Notes: generated by a model from the sequence alone, not told the origin. 64,000 bases of DNA from Planctobacterium marinum (GCF_020687805.1 NZ_JAJEWQ010000002.1:685300-749299); one strand, 5' to 3'. Numbered from the stretch's first letter, positions 27,455 through 36,232 are shown. A program made the numbers and translations.

Positions 27455-29539
27455 ATGAAGAAGCTAAACATACTGGCTCTAAGTGTCGCACTGGCACTGG
27501 GCCTCAGCGCGACGGGTTGCAGCAAAGCGCCACAGGAAACCGCCTCATCAGAACAGCCTCAGGCACAAAAAGCGACGGCAGAACAATCCTACAGTTCGGG
27601 TATTTACCTCGAGAACATGGATACCAGTGTCAGGCCCGGCAATGATTTTTTCCGCTACGTCAATGGCAGCTGGTATGACAAAACAGAAATCCCGGCTGAC
27701 AAAGCCAGTTATGGTGGTTTCGGTATTTTGCGCGATGAAGCCCAGGAAAAGGTATTGGAAATTATCAATGCCTCGGCTGAAGGGGATTTTGCGCAAGGAA
27801 CTGACGAGCAAAAAGTAGGGGATTTGTATAATTCCTATATGGATATGGAGAAGCGTAATGCGCTGGGCGTGACGCCATTGGCCGGTGAACTGGCTGTCAT
27901 TGACGCCATCGAATCTCAGCAAGACCTGGCCAGGTACTTTGCGCGGGCCAGCAAGTATGGTTTTGGTGCTCCTTTTGTCATTGGGCAATATGTGGATTTC
28001 AAAAATCCGGAAACCTATATGATTTACAGCTGGCAGGCTGGCCTGGGATTGCCGGATCGCGAGTACTATTTTAAAGCGGACGAAGCCAGTCAGGAAATCC
28101 GCAATAAATATCTGGCCCATATCGCAAAGATGTTTGAGTTAACCGGCTTAGGTGATGGCGAAGCGAACGCCAATACCATTATGGCGCTGGAAACCAGGCT
28201 TGCTGATCACCACATGAAAAAAGAAGAAACCCGCAATATGGTGGCTTTGTACAACAAGGTGATGTTGCCGGAACTGACCACTGTGATGCCTGACTTCCCC
28301 TGGAATGTGTTTTTCGAAGAGGCGCAATTATCCAATCTGGATGGTCTGGTGGTGACCCAGATGGATTATATGCAGCAGCTCAACGACATTATCCAGCAAA
28401 CACCGATGGCAGACTGGAAGACGTTCCTGAAGTGGGGATTGGTCAATGCCACGGCTTCTCGCCTGAATGAAGAGATTGATGCTCAAAACTTCGAGTTTTA
28501 CAGTAAAACCTTGTACGGCGTAGAAGAGCCTCGCCCTCTCTGGCGACGTGGCGTTTCCTTGTTGAATGATCATGTCGGCGAAATCATTGGTAAGGTTTAC
28601 GTTAAGCAGCATTTTCCGCCGGAAGCAAAAGCGCGCATGGAAAAGCTGGTAGAGAATCTGCTGCTGGCTTATGAAGACAGCATTAAAAACCTCACCTGGA
28701 TGACAGAAGACACCAAAAAAGAAGCGCTGGATAAACTGTCCAAGTTTACCCCTAAAATTGGTTATCCCGACAAGTGGCGTGATTATTCATTGCTGAAAGT
28801 GGATGCTAACGATCTGTACGGAAACCTGATGCGTTCGTCCGAAGCGCAGTACCAGCAAATGTTGGAAAAACAGAGTGGGCCAGTACAAAAACATGAATGG
28901 GCCATGACCCCGCAAACCGTCAATGCCTATTACAATCCGCCTATGAACGAAATCGTTTTCCCGGCGGCAATACTGCAACCGCCATTTTTCAATATGGAAG
29001 CTGAAGATGCAGTTAACTACGGTGGAATTGGCGCTGTTATTGGACATGAAATTGGCCACGGTTTTGATGATTCCGGTAGCACTTTTGACGGTGATGGCGT
29101 GTTGCGCAACTGGTGGACTGATGTGGACAAACAGGAGTTTGAGAATCGCACGGCGCAATTAATCGAGCAGTACAATCAGTTTGAAGCGCTGCCGGGTGTT
29201 TTCGTAAATGGCGAATTTACGTTGGGAGAAAATATCGGTGATCTTGGCGGTATCAGTATCGCGCTTAAAGCTTATCAACTCTCTCTGGACGGTAAAGAAG
29301 CACCGGTAATGGATGGCTTCACCGGTGAACAAAGAGTTTTCCTGGGTTTTGGCCAGGTGTGGGCTAACAAGTATCGCGATGAGGCGCTGCGCAATCAGAT
29401 TGATACCGACCCCCATTCACCCAGCCACTTCAGAGCGAATGGTGCGGTGCGCAATGTGCCCGAGTTCTACCAGGCCTTTGATATCAGTCCGGAAGATGCC
29501 CTGTATCTGGCGCCGGAAGACAGAGTTAAAATCTGGTAA
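27455..29539 (+). CDS. M13 family metallopeptidase (neprilysin/PepO-like), exported
   Basis: Zinc endopeptidase of the neprilysin family, predicted periplasmic and probably a lipoprotein (signal MKKLNILALSVALALGLSATGC, with Cys at residue 22; the lipobox is weak because the -3 residue is Ala). Both M13 domains are present: N-terminal helical domain beginning SVRPGNDFFRYVNGSW, and C-terminal catalytic domain with zinc motif IGHEIGHGFDD and third ligand in ENIGDLGGISIAL. The NxYY-like substrate segment VNAYYNPPMNEIVFPA is intact. 694 residues is full length. It has an AAGGA ribosome-binding site and its own terminator. The exact peptide substrates are unknown. Confidence 0.95.
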   Translation: MKKLNILALSVALALGLSATGCSKAPQETASSEQPQAQKATAEQSYSSGIYLENMDTSVRPGNDFFRYVNGSWYDKTEIPADKASYGGFGILRDEAQEKVLEIINASAEGDFAQGTDEQKVGDLYNSYMDMEKRNALGVTPLAGELAVIDAIESQQDLARYFARASKYGFGAPFVIGQYVDFKNPETYMIYSWQAGLGLPDREYYFKADEASQEIRNKYLAHIAKMFELTGLGDGEANANTIMALETRLADHHMKKEETRNMVALYNKVMLPELTTVMPDFPWNVFFEEAQLSNLDGLVVTQMDYMQQLNDIIQQTPMADWKTFLKWGLVNATASRLNEEIDAQNFEFYSKTLYGVEEPRPLWRRGVSLLNDHVGEIIGKVYVKQHFPPEAKARMEKLVENLLLAYEDSIKNLTWMTEDTKKEALDKLSKFTPKIGYPDKWRDYSLLKVDANDLYGNLMRSSEAQYQQMLEKQSGPVQKHEWAMTPQTVNAYYNPPMNEIVFPAAILQPPFFNMEAEDAVNYGGIGAVIGHEIGHGFDDSGSTFDGDGVLRNWWTDVDKQEFENRTAQLIEQYNQFEALPGVFVNGEFTLGENIGDLGGISIALKAYQLSLDGKEAPVMDGFTGEQRVFLGFGQVWANKYRDEALRNQIDTDPHSPSHFRANGAVRNVPEFYQAFDISPEDALYLAPEDRVKIW

Positions 29540-29564
29540 CTAACTTATATGGTTGGTAAGAAAC

Positions 29565-29588
29565 GGGTCGCATTTGCGGCCCTTTTTT
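29565..29588 (+). terminator. Rho-independent terminator after the M13 peptidase
   Basis: GGGTCGC, ATTT loop, GCGGCCC, then six T. One G-T pair in the stem. Confidence 0.85.
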
Positions 29589-29660
29589 GATTGCCAGCTT
29601 AAAACACAGTAGCCTACTGTAGCCGTATTTGATCAGGCTTATTTTGGGTGTCTCTGGGCG

Positions 29661-29690
29661 AAAACCTGTACTTCGGTACAGTTTTATTTT
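29661..29690 (+). terminator. Orphan hairpin with TTCG tetraloop and T-run
   Basis: AAAACcTGTAC-TTCG-GTACAGTTTT (one bulged base) followed by ATTTTT. A stable C(UUCG)G tetraloop hairpin with no gene directly upstream other than the already terminated M13 gene; it may terminate a lost gene or a short transcript. Confidence 0.55.
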
Positions 29691-29742
29691 TGATTTCAGG
29701 CTGTAGGATATAGCTGTTCAGTAGTAATGCAGAGCAGCAGAA

Positions 29743-29928
29743 ATTAACCACAAAAAAGCAATCTCACCGCTCACAGATGAAGATGTTGAAGCCATCAGTG
29801 CTGGAGTGGCTCCGGTGCCTGGCGCACTGATGTGGGGCTTTAGTTATATTGGTGCACTTCAGACTGCGGCTGATTTTGGTGCAGGTTTGGGCCGTGGCTT
29901 ATACGATTCTATTCACAGACGTCAATAA
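29743..29928 (+). pseudogene. Bacteriocin-like peptide with double-glycine-type leader (start codon missing)
   Basis: A frame open from 29728 to the TAA at 29926-29928 encodes INHKKAISPLTDEDVEAISAG followed by a 40-residue Gly/Ala-rich hydrophobic core (VAPVPGALMWGFSYIGALQ... ending HRRQ). The leader fits the double-glycine pattern of microcin/class II bacteriocin precursors: hydrophobic residues at -12, -7 and -4 and Gly at -1, with Ala instead of Gly at -2. No ATG, GTG or TTG opens the frame; ATT at 29743 is the only start-like codon. The ATG at 29727 is in another frame and stops after six codons, so the gene is probably broken. A short hairpin follows and then a small membrane protein that could have been its immunity partner. 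No export or modification genes are nearby. Confidence 0.45.
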
Positions 29929-29935
29929 TTAGGGC

Positions 29936-29954
29936 GCGTCCTGATGGACGCTTT
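29936..29954 (+). terminator. Short hairpin after the bacteriocin-like frame
   Basis: GCGTCC-TGAT-GGACGC followed by TTTATT. Small but GC-rich stem; it ends 12 bases before the next start codon. Confidence 0.55.
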
Positions 29955-29962
29955 ATTACACT

Positions 29963-30169
29963 ATGAAAAACATAAAATTGTTCGGCAACATTATTGTTGG
30001 TTTTAATCTTGTTTATTGTTTCTTTATGGCTGCGTTTGATGCGCTAAATAACAACTTTTATATCTTCCTTTCTGATTATTTTATTGCGGCGGCACTGCTT
30101 GGTATTTTGGCGTTAAATTATGAGATATATGGGCTGGTAAAGAAGCAAAAATTGGCTGACGAAGAATAG
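29963..30169 (+). CDS. Small membrane protein (immunity-like, speculative)
   Basis: 68 residues with two predicted membrane helices (about 8-25 and 38-56) and a charged tail (VKKQKLADEE). It is not recognised. Size, two-helix topology and position right after a bacteriocin-like peptide resemble immunity proteins, but that is positional inference only. The ATG lacks a clear Shine-Dalgarno sequence. The 292 bases downstream (30170-30461) hold short open stretches with no start or ribosome-binding site; I see nothing definite in them. Confidence 0.45.
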   Translation: MKNIKLFGNIIVGFNLVYCFFMAAFDALNNNFYIFLSDYFIAAALLGILALNYEIYGLVKKQKLADEE

Positions 30170-30461
30170 CTACCGCCATTCTTCCGGTTGCGCTACAACT
30201 CTTCAATAAAATTAGCAGTGTCAGTGGCATAGAGACTCAACTGTTGTAAAAAACGTGGGGTTTGTAATACCAAAGCACTGCCACCGGTGCCAGCAGAACT
30301 TCCTGATTCCGCGGGTCAGTTGTATTTGCAGAACGATGAAATTATTGGGCCAGGGCCACCTACGGCTGGTTAAAATGGGGGGGTATGTACAGCATAACTT
30401 TTCCTACCACTGTGCATTTATCCACCTTGTGCAAATATCATAATCCCTCTATAACACAGCT

Positions 30462-30725
30462 ATGGAGCAACTGGAATTTTTCGAGATCCCCAGCCCTTGT
30501 ATTGGCGTGTGTCAGGTTAATAATAAGGGTTACTGCAAGGGCTGTTTTCGCAGCAGGGATGAGCGTGTCTATTGGCATCAGGTAGATAATGCTGTTAAGC
30601 AACAAATTATCGCCGCGTGTAAATTGCGTAAAAAACGCGTGATGTATCGACAAAATCAGGCGCAAAAAAATGCGCCTTCGGTTGCCAGCCAGTCATCTTT
30701 GTTTGATGCTGACGATGAAAAATAA
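30462..30725 (+). CDS. DUF1289 domain-containing protein
   Basis: 87-residue protein with the DUF1289 signature near the N-terminus: SPCIGVCQVNNKGYCKGCFRSRDE, four Cys in CxxxC...CxxC spacing, followed by the W-containing helix (YWHQVDNAVKQQIIAACKLRKKR). The Cys set suggests zinc or Fe-S binding, but the function is unknown. It lies 78 bases ahead of a short-chain dehydrogenase in the same direction. Confidence 0.85.
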   Translation: MEQLEFFEIPSPCIGVCQVNNKGYCKGCFRSRDERVYWHQVDNAVKQQIIAACKLRKKRVMYRQNQAQKNAPSVASQSSLFDADDEK

Positions 30726-30803
30726 CCTCAGACTTAGTTAAATATTCCTATTCCCCTGATCACCTTCTACACTGTTAATTATGGTAATTAATGGACACAC
30801 TGC

Positions 30804-31589
30804 ATGATTCACCCTGAACTTAATCTGACACTGATCACCGGCGCTTCAGAAGGTATCGGCAAGTGTTTCGCTGAGGAGTTTGCGCGTCAGGGACATGATC
30901 TGGTGTTGGTTGCCCGGTCGGAAGATAAACTCAATCAACTGGCCGAAGTTTTACACCGGGAATATGCAGCCAAGATCACTGTGCTTGCCCAGGACCTTAC
31001 CCAGCAGGATGCAGCTGTGTCATTAGCGCAACAGCTGGTGGATAAAGAATTGCAGGTGGATATTCTGATTAATAATGCCGGTCAGATGTATGTGGAAGAC
31101 TTTTGCAACAGTGATCCTGACAAGATTGAACAGTTGCTGGCACTTAATATCAATGCGCTGGTTCGTCTGACTCGGCAGTTTCTGCCGCAGATGTTAGCCA
31201 GAGACAATGGTAAAATTGTCAATGTCGCGTCGATTGCCAGCTTTATGCCAACCCCAAAATTTGCCGTTTATGGTGCATCAAAAGCGTTTGTTTTGTCTTT
31301 CACCGAGGCGCTGAGTGAAGAAATTAAATACAGCCATGTCAGTACGCATTGTGTTTGTCCCGGGTTTACTAATACCAATATGATGCTGGCGGGCAACGGC
31401 CTGGAAAATGTCGTTCCGGGTTTTCTGAAGGTATCCCCGGAATCACTGGTGAAAGATGCCTATCAGGCTGTGATGAAAGGGGACACCATTTATGTGCATA
31501 AGTTTCACAACAAGGCGTTGGTGCAATGGTCCCGCTTGTATCCAAAGTGGTTTGTTCGCGGAGTGAGTGGCTTTTTCAGCCGGTTTTGA
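30804..31589 (+). CDS. Short-chain dehydrogenase/reductase (SDR)
   Basis: 261-residue classical SDR. Cofactor motif TGASEGIGKCFAEEFA is at residues 12-27, NNAG in LINNAGQMY, catalytic Ser in NVASIASF, and catalytic Tyr/Lys in YGASKAFVLSFTEAL. Arg at the end of the second strand (VARSEDKL) favours NADP(H). The C-terminal part (PSESLVKDAYQAVMKGDTIYVHKFHNK-like) resembles the ketoacyl/short-chain group related to yeast Ayr1 and DltE-like enzymes; the substrate cannot be told. Confidence 0.9.
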   Translation: MIHPELNLTLITGASEGIGKCFAEEFARQGHDLVLVARSEDKLNQLAEVLHREYAAKITVLAQDLTQQDAAVSLAQQLVDKELQVDILINNAGQMYVEDFCNSDPDKIEQLLALNINALVRLTRQFLPQMLARDNGKIVNVASIASFMPTPKFAVYGASKAFVLSFTEALSEEIKYSHVSTHCVCPGFTNTNMMLAGNGLENVVPGFLKVSPESLVKDAYQAVMKGDTIYVHKFHNKALVQWSRLYPKWFVRGVSGFFSRF

Positions 31590-31612
31590 GCCAATATTAA
31601 TGAGGTATTATG

Positions 31613-32329
31613 TTATAAAAGCTCGGAATGCTCCGCTGCTGGTAACAGCCTGGGGTGATAAATCGGGCTTTGATTGATCTGTTTTGCTGTCAGTTTTACC
31701 AGTACTTTTTGACTGGGCCAGTGAATGGTTTCCAGCGCTGTTGGTTTGAGCAAAATGGGGTTTTCATGGCCTAACAATTTGTTCATGACGATTGCCAGAA
31801 AAGCAATATCCCAGTTATTCGAATCGAGAACAAAATCTTTGATATGGCCATGCTTGTTATCATCAGACTGTAATTCGTAATCTTCTACAAAATTGGCTGA
31901 ATGCACGTGGTTTTTTTCAGAGGCAGGCTCCTTCGGCGACCCCACCAGTTTTACCTGTTCCGGATGTACTCCGGTTAAATAGGTATCCAGAGGCTCCGGG
32001 CCCACATGCCAGGTGGCATATTCGAAATAGCACATGTAGGTTTTTTCATAGGCACGGGCAATGGGGTCGTTGCTGAGCAAAGACGGGCTGTCTTTAAGTT
32101 CCGGTTTGCTAAGTTGCAGTGAAATCTGCTTGCGACTGTTGTCGATTGCGTCAATCAGTCGCGTATGCACCAGTGCTTTTTTGCCGCCGGGCAACCACTT
32201 ACGGGTGTCGATCAACATATAATGCACATTCCAACTTTCGTCGTTAAACAGAAAGTCTTTGCAGTAACCCAGCTCGGCATCACTACCGATAATCTTATAT
32301 CCTTCAAGTGAATTCAGACTATGTAACAT
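31613..32329 (-). CDS. PRC-barrel domain protein
   Basis: 238-residue cytoplasmic protein with two PRC-barrel-like halves: LEGYKIIGSDAELGYCKDFLFNDESWNVHYMLIDTR at the N-terminus and VEDYELQSDDNKHGHIKDFVLDSNNWDIAFLAIV around residues 155-190. The PRC barrel occurs in photosynthetic reaction-centre subunit H and RimM; stand-alone versions in heterotrophs are stress-linked in some species but of unproven role. It is convergent with the SDR. Confidence 0.8.
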   Translation of the reverse strand: MLHSLNSLEGYKIIGSDAELGYCKDFLFNDESWNVHYMLIDTRKWLPGGKKALVHTRLIDAIDNSRKQISLQLSKPELKDSPSLLSNDPIARAYEKTYMCYFEYATWHVGPEPLDTYLTGVHPEQVKLVGSPKEPASEKNHVHSANFVEDYELQSDDNKHGHIKDFVLDSNNWDIAFLAIVMNKLLGHENPILLKPTALETIHWPSQKVLVKLTAKQINQSPIYHPRLLPAAEHSELL

Positions 32330-32422
32330 AGCACCCCCGCTTGAGATTCAGACAACTACCATTATAGGGTAAACCGTAGCATTATGGAGTACACTGCAGG
32401 GGATAAAAAGTCAATCTGCTGA

Positions 32423-33226
32423 TCAGTCCTCCCGGCTATGATTATGCTGACTTACGATATCTCCTGCTAACCAACGCGGGGCCTCATTGGTATTCAGAGG
32501 TTGCCACTCTTGCAAACTTCGACAGCCTGCATTGGCGGCCAGTCGGTGAGCGATAAGCCATATGACGCCCGGATGGTGACCCAGCCCTAAATGACTTCCT
32601 TTGACCTCAATATTTTCAAAGTGCTTCTCGTGGCCGAGTTGCTGACATCCCTGCCAATGGCTTATGCCGTCAGAGCGGGAATAAATCGATGTGCAGGGAA
32701 CCGGCGGCGCTTGTGCCAATTCGGGTGGAATGATGTAGTCATCCCCCATGCGTTTTTGATTGAATCGTTTAAAAATTCGTGATGCCATGGGAGCAGAGGC
32801 TTCTGGCGTATTAAACGGGCTGCCGAGACTGATCACCGAGGCCACCATATCAGGCATCAGCCGGGCAATTTCCCGGGCCAGAATACCCCCCAGGCTCCAG
32901 CCAATAAGGTGCACGGGTTGTTTTTCCTGTTCAACCAGGTTCAGTACGCGCTCTAACAGATCTTCCCGAATCATCTTCTCAGTTGGGACTATGTGCTGTC
33001 CGAGATTACGCCCCTGTTGCCAACCAAAGGCTCGGTAGCCTTTCATTTTCAGAAACTGGCGCAGTGCCAGTGTGGAGTTATCACCCGCCAAAAAGCCAGG
33101 CAAAACCATCACCGGATGTTTGCCGGAAGGCGCTCTGAGTAAGAAGGGCAATGCCAGGGTAGTCGCGGCAAATTCCAAAATGGTGCGGCTTTCCAGCAGA
33201 GTGTGTCTCAGCAATGGGGCTGTCAT
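32423..33226 (-). CDS. Alpha/beta hydrolase (lipase-like)
   Basis: 267-residue hydrolase. Oxyanion segment VMVLPGFLAGDNS, nucleophile elbow GWSLGGILAREIA (Ser near residue 110), and a likely catalytic His in KGSHLGLGHHPGVIW near 215-222. The arrangement resembles triacylglycerol lipase/PGAP1-type esterases. Its start overlaps the stop of the wax ester synthase by four bases (ATGA), so the two are translationally coupled; a role in turnover of the neutral lipid made by that enzyme is inferred. Confidence 0.8.
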   Translation of the reverse strand: MTAPLLRHTLLESRTILEFAATTLALPFLLRAPSGKHPVMVLPGFLAGDNSTLALRQFLKMKGYRAFGWQQGRNLGQHIVPTEKMIREDLLERVLNLVEQEKQPVHLIGWSLGGILAREIARLMPDMVASVISLGSPFNTPEASAPMASRIFKRFNQKRMGDDYIIPPELAQAPPVPCTSIYSRSDGISHWQGCQQLGHEKHFENIEVKGSHLGLGHHPGVIWLIAHRLAANAGCRSLQEWQPLNTNEAPRWLAGDIVSQHNHSRED

Positions 33227-34728
33227 GAACTTTCGCCTCCCGGCCTGCCTATGTCATCTGCCTCATCGGTCGTGTTTTTCGCAATAGGCTCGCTGGCCGG
33301 TGTCTCTGAAAGCGCAACCAAAGCGGCGGCTTCCAGTTCATTAGCCGCTTCACGTACGTATCGCACAAACACATTCATATCCGGCATCAGGTTGGTGGCG
33401 GACGTGGCGCTGATTGAAATCGTACCGTTATAACTGAACACCGGCATAATTAACCCCATGCCATCAATAATGGGCGCGGTTCCCATGTTGACATGTAACT
33501 TGTGCCCGGCCATGTAAAGTGGAATTTGTGGACCGGGGACATTGGTAATGATCAGGTTAAAAATAGGATTGTGTTTTTTGGCGATATTGGCTCTGCTGTA
33601 GTAACGGGCCGCCACACCTGCAAGACCAAACGGGATGACTTCAGCAAAACCCATTAAACTCTCAGCGTCAATTGCTTCGTGGTACAACTTCCCGATAACC
33701 GTATTGATATGAATGGTTTCCAGCCGCTTTATCGGGTCAGCCTCGTTGGTGGCCAACTGGATATACATGGCAGTGACCTGGTTGCCCATATCTTCCTGCT
33801 GTTCATTGGAACGGGTGGAAACCGGCACCATGGCCACCAGTGGTTTTTCCGGTAGTTCGTTTTTTTCCAGCAGGTACCGGCGCAAACCACCGGCGCAGAT
33901 CGCCAGCACCACGTCGTTCAGCGTGGCATCTTTTACAGCCTTTCTGATGGCTTTCACCCGCGTGAGATCCAAAATGGAAGAATCCCAAATGCGCTGAGGT
34001 CCTGCGATATCATTAAAGCGAGTGGGCGGAGCGGTGAAGGGCAATGTGGGCATGTCAATGCCATGTACTTTTGCGATATAACTGGTTTTTACTGTTGCTT
34101 TGCCGGTTTCCCACAACAGCCCTGGCAACCTTGTGGTTCTGGAGGCTAAATTAAACGCTCCCTGCGTCAACATACTGATTGTGCCTGGCAACTTCTCTTT
34201 TTTTCGTTCCCCGGGTTGTGGCACTTTTCGCGGCTTAGGCGAGACGTCAAATAACATACTCATCAGTTGTGCACCGGATTTTCCATCAAATGCGGAGTGA
34301 TGAATTTTGGAAATTAAGGCTACGGAACCTTGTGGTACCTGAGGGATATTGTCTATCCCCTCGACAAACGTGAATTCCCATAAAGGGCGGTCGCGATCTA
34401 ATTTTAAGGAAAACACCTTGGAGGCTAAATAGCGCAATTCAGACCAACCTCCGGGCCGGGGCAGGGCCGTGCGGTGAAGGTGCAAGTTAATATCGAAATC
34501 TTCATCATAACGCCAATGAGGGCGGTCTACATTTAATGGTGAGGTGATTAATTTTTCGGTTAATCGTGGCACACAATGAATGCGTTCCTCCAGAAATTGC
34601 TGGAAGCTGTCAAAACTAAGAGAGCCCTCTAATATGGCGACTCCGCCAATATGCATCGGGATTTTATTGGTTTCCAGAAACAGGAAGGAGGCGTCCAGAC
34701 CAGATAAGGCTTGCATAATATTCCACAT
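33223..34728 (-). CDS. Wax ester synthase / diacylglycerol acyltransferase (WS/DGAT)
   Basis: Bifunctional O-acyltransferase that makes storage wax esters or triacylglycerols from acyl-CoA and a fatty alcohol or diacylglycerol. The catalytic HHxxxDG motif is intact in SKIHHSAFDGKSG (near residue 140), with the typical N-terminus LSGLDASFLFLETNKIPMHIGG and the C-terminal NVPGPQIPLYMAGHKL. The start may be the ATG ending at 34728 or the in-frame ATG four codons later, which gives the family-typical MQALSGLDASF. Overlaps the lipase-like gene by four bases. Confidence 0.93.
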   Translation of the reverse strand: MWNIMQALSGLDASFLFLETNKIPMHIGGVAILEGSLSFDSFQQFLEERIHCVPRLTEKLITSPLNVDRPHWRYDEDFDINLHLHRTALPRPGGWSELRYLASKVFSLKLDRDRPLWEFTFVEGIDNIPQVPQGSVALISKIHHSAFDGKSGAQLMSMLFDVSPKPRKVPQPGERKKEKLPGTISMLTQGAFNLASRTTRLPGLLWETGKATVKTSYIAKVHGIDMPTLPFTAPPTRFNDIAGPQRIWDSSILDLTRVKAIRKAVKDATLNDVVLAICAGGLRRYLLEKNELPEKPLVAMVPVSTRSNEQQEDMGNQVTAMYIQLATNEADPIKRLETIHINTVIGKLYHEAIDAESLMGFAEVIPFGLAGVAARYYSRANIAKKHNPIFNLIITNVPGPQIPLYMAGHKLHVNMGTAPIIDGMGLIMPVFSYNGTISISATSATNLMPDMNVFVRYVREAANELEAAALVALSETPASEPIAKNTTDEADDIGRPGGESS

Positions 34729-34956
34729 TTATCGACTCAGTTACTGTGAGTATAAGTAGGAACTGCACAGAAGTGAAACAACCGTTTGAATTTTTCAAAT
34801 CCCCTTCTTTGCCAGGGCTGGGTGAAGCAGGATATGGGAGATAGCCCCTTCGATTTTTAGGCCTCACTGTGCGGTCACTGAGGTTTTGCCAGCGAATCAC
34901 AAAGAGATGCCTCCGGGCATAGGGCCAGCCAAAGAGCAGAGTTTGACCAGGCGCCG

Positions 34957-35769
34957 TTATTCGCTTTGAGTTTTAAAAAACTGCCGGGTTAGTTCATCGG
35001 CAGGGAAAAACGTTTCTACTTTGAGTTCTGAAGCCGTGACGTCGAGTGCGGTACCAAAAGCAGATACCATGCTGAAGAGTTTAAGCTCCATGTTAGCGAC
35101 CCGAATGTGCACAGAAAGCACTGGTGCAATGGTAGCTGCAATATCTGCACTGGAATAATGACAACTGCCTGCCAGGGTTTGCATTTCGTCAAACAAAGCG
35201 TTCAGAAATGAGTTGTCCGGGTCTGCGTTTACCTCTCGCTGCAATCGCAACAGCAACGGATTGGCGATTTCCTGCCAGTTACTGATGAAGGGACGAAACC
35301 CCTTGTCGGAAAAGGTCAGGCGGTAGATATTGAGCTTGTTTTCGGCAAACAAAGTGCTGTCCGGGGGGCCGATTAGGCCGAGCAATTTATTGGTGGCCTG
35401 GTTCGCCATGTGAAGGTTCCAGTTGCGGTCTACAACCAGCGCAGGAAAAGGCTCGTGATGCGCCAGCATCATATTGAGTGCGCTGTTGATACTGGTCATT
35501 GCTGCATCGTTCAAGGTTCTCTCATTGTAAATTGGCGAAAAACCGGCACTGATCAACAACTGATTGCGGTCTCTGAGTGGCATGTCCAGCGCATCTGCCA
35601 GTTGCAATATAGTGTCCTTGCCCGGTCGCGAACGTCCGGATTCCAGAAAACTGATATGCCGTTGTGAAATATTGGCTTCCAGTGACAAGGCCAGTTGCGA
35701 TAGTTTTCTGTAGTTTCGCCATTTCTTTAAAACCGCTGAAAAAGGCGATATTGGTTGTTTGATTTCCAT
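34957..35769 (-). CDS. XRE-family regulator with MmyB-like ligand-binding domain
   Basis: 270-residue regulator. The helix-turn-helix (VLKKWRNYRKLSQLALSLEANISQRHISFLESGRSRPGKD) spans about residues 13-50. The C-terminal MmyB-like ligand domain is marked by PFPALVVDRNWNLHMANQATNKLLG near 103-127 and VHIRVANMELKLFSMVSAFGTALDVTASELKVETFFPAD near the end. Members of this group are thought to bind small hydrophobic ligands. A perfect palindrome at 35834-35854 lies in the gap shared with the divergent DUF2834 gene and is the likely operator. Confidence 0.88.
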   Translation of the reverse strand: MEIKQPISPFSAVLKKWRNYRKLSQLALSLEANISQRHISFLESGRSRPGKDTILQLADALDMPLRDRNQLLISAGFSPIYNERTLNDAAMTSINSALNMMLAHHEPFPALVVDRNWNLHMANQATNKLLGLIGPPDSTLFAENKLNIYRLTFSDKGFRPFISNWQEIANPLLLRLQREVNADPDNSFLNALFDEMQTLAGSCHYSSADIAATIAPVLSVHIRVANMELKLFSMVSAFGTALDVTASELKVETFFPADELTRQFFKTQSE

Positions 35770-35833
35770 GATGACTTGTCGCTGTATAAAGGGCCTTAAG
35801 TACCTTCAAATTTAGCCTAATTTAATCACAGTA

Positions 35834-35854
35834 CAATTACCTTTCAGGTAATTG
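35834..35854. promoter_or_regulatory. Perfect palindrome, likely operator of the MmyB-like regulator
   Basis: CAATTACCT-TTC-AGGTAATTG: 9-base perfect arms with a 3-base centre, 65 bases upstream of the regulator start on one side and 55 bases upstream of the DUF2834 gene on the other. Confidence 0.7.
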
Positions 35855-35909
35855 CTGTCACGCCTTGTCTTCAGATAACGTAGCATCACAGTTCATTTGG
35901 AGAGTTACT

Positions 35910-36221
35910 ATGAATTTACGTGTGGTGTTATTGTTTTTGACTTTGTTGATATTCGGTGGTTACAGCGTCTGGGTACTAACTCAGGAGGGATATATGGGGA
36001 TCTGGCTTTCCGGATTTGCTTCGCCCGGCGCTTTACAAATTTTACTGGACCTGGTGGTTAGTTGTCTGGTGTTTAGTAGTTGGATGATTGCAGATGCAAA
36101 GTCCAGAGCGATGAATCCGGTGCCCTGGTTAATTGCCATTGCTGCCACGGGTTCGATTGCGATCCTGGTGTATCTGTTGTGTCGGGAGTGGGATAAAAAG
36201 CCAGAAGTACAACGGGTTTAA
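35910..36221 (+). CDS. DUF2834 membrane protein
   Basis: 103-residue protein with three membrane helices (about 3-22, 42-63 and 71-92), matching DUF2834 by the opening LLFLTLLIFGGYSVWVL and the middle LLDLVVSCLVFSSWMIADAKSRAMNP. The ATG at 35910 has GGAGAG eight to nine bases ahead; the frame is open further upstream to 35865 but without signals. Divergent from the MmyB-like regulator, which probably controls it. Function unknown. Confidence 0.8.
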   Translation: MNLRVVLLFLTLLIFGGYSVWVLTQEGYMGIWLSGFASPGALQILLDLVVSCLVFSSWMIADAKSRAMNPVPWLIAIAATGSIAILVYLLCREWDKKPEVQRV

Positions 36222-36232
36222 GCCGGTTGTGC

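Noticed and set aside
30255-30443. 62-codon frame ahead of the DUF1289 gene
   Set aside because: No ribosome-binding site; residue composition looks non-coding. Another frame in the same stretch is equally open but has no start.
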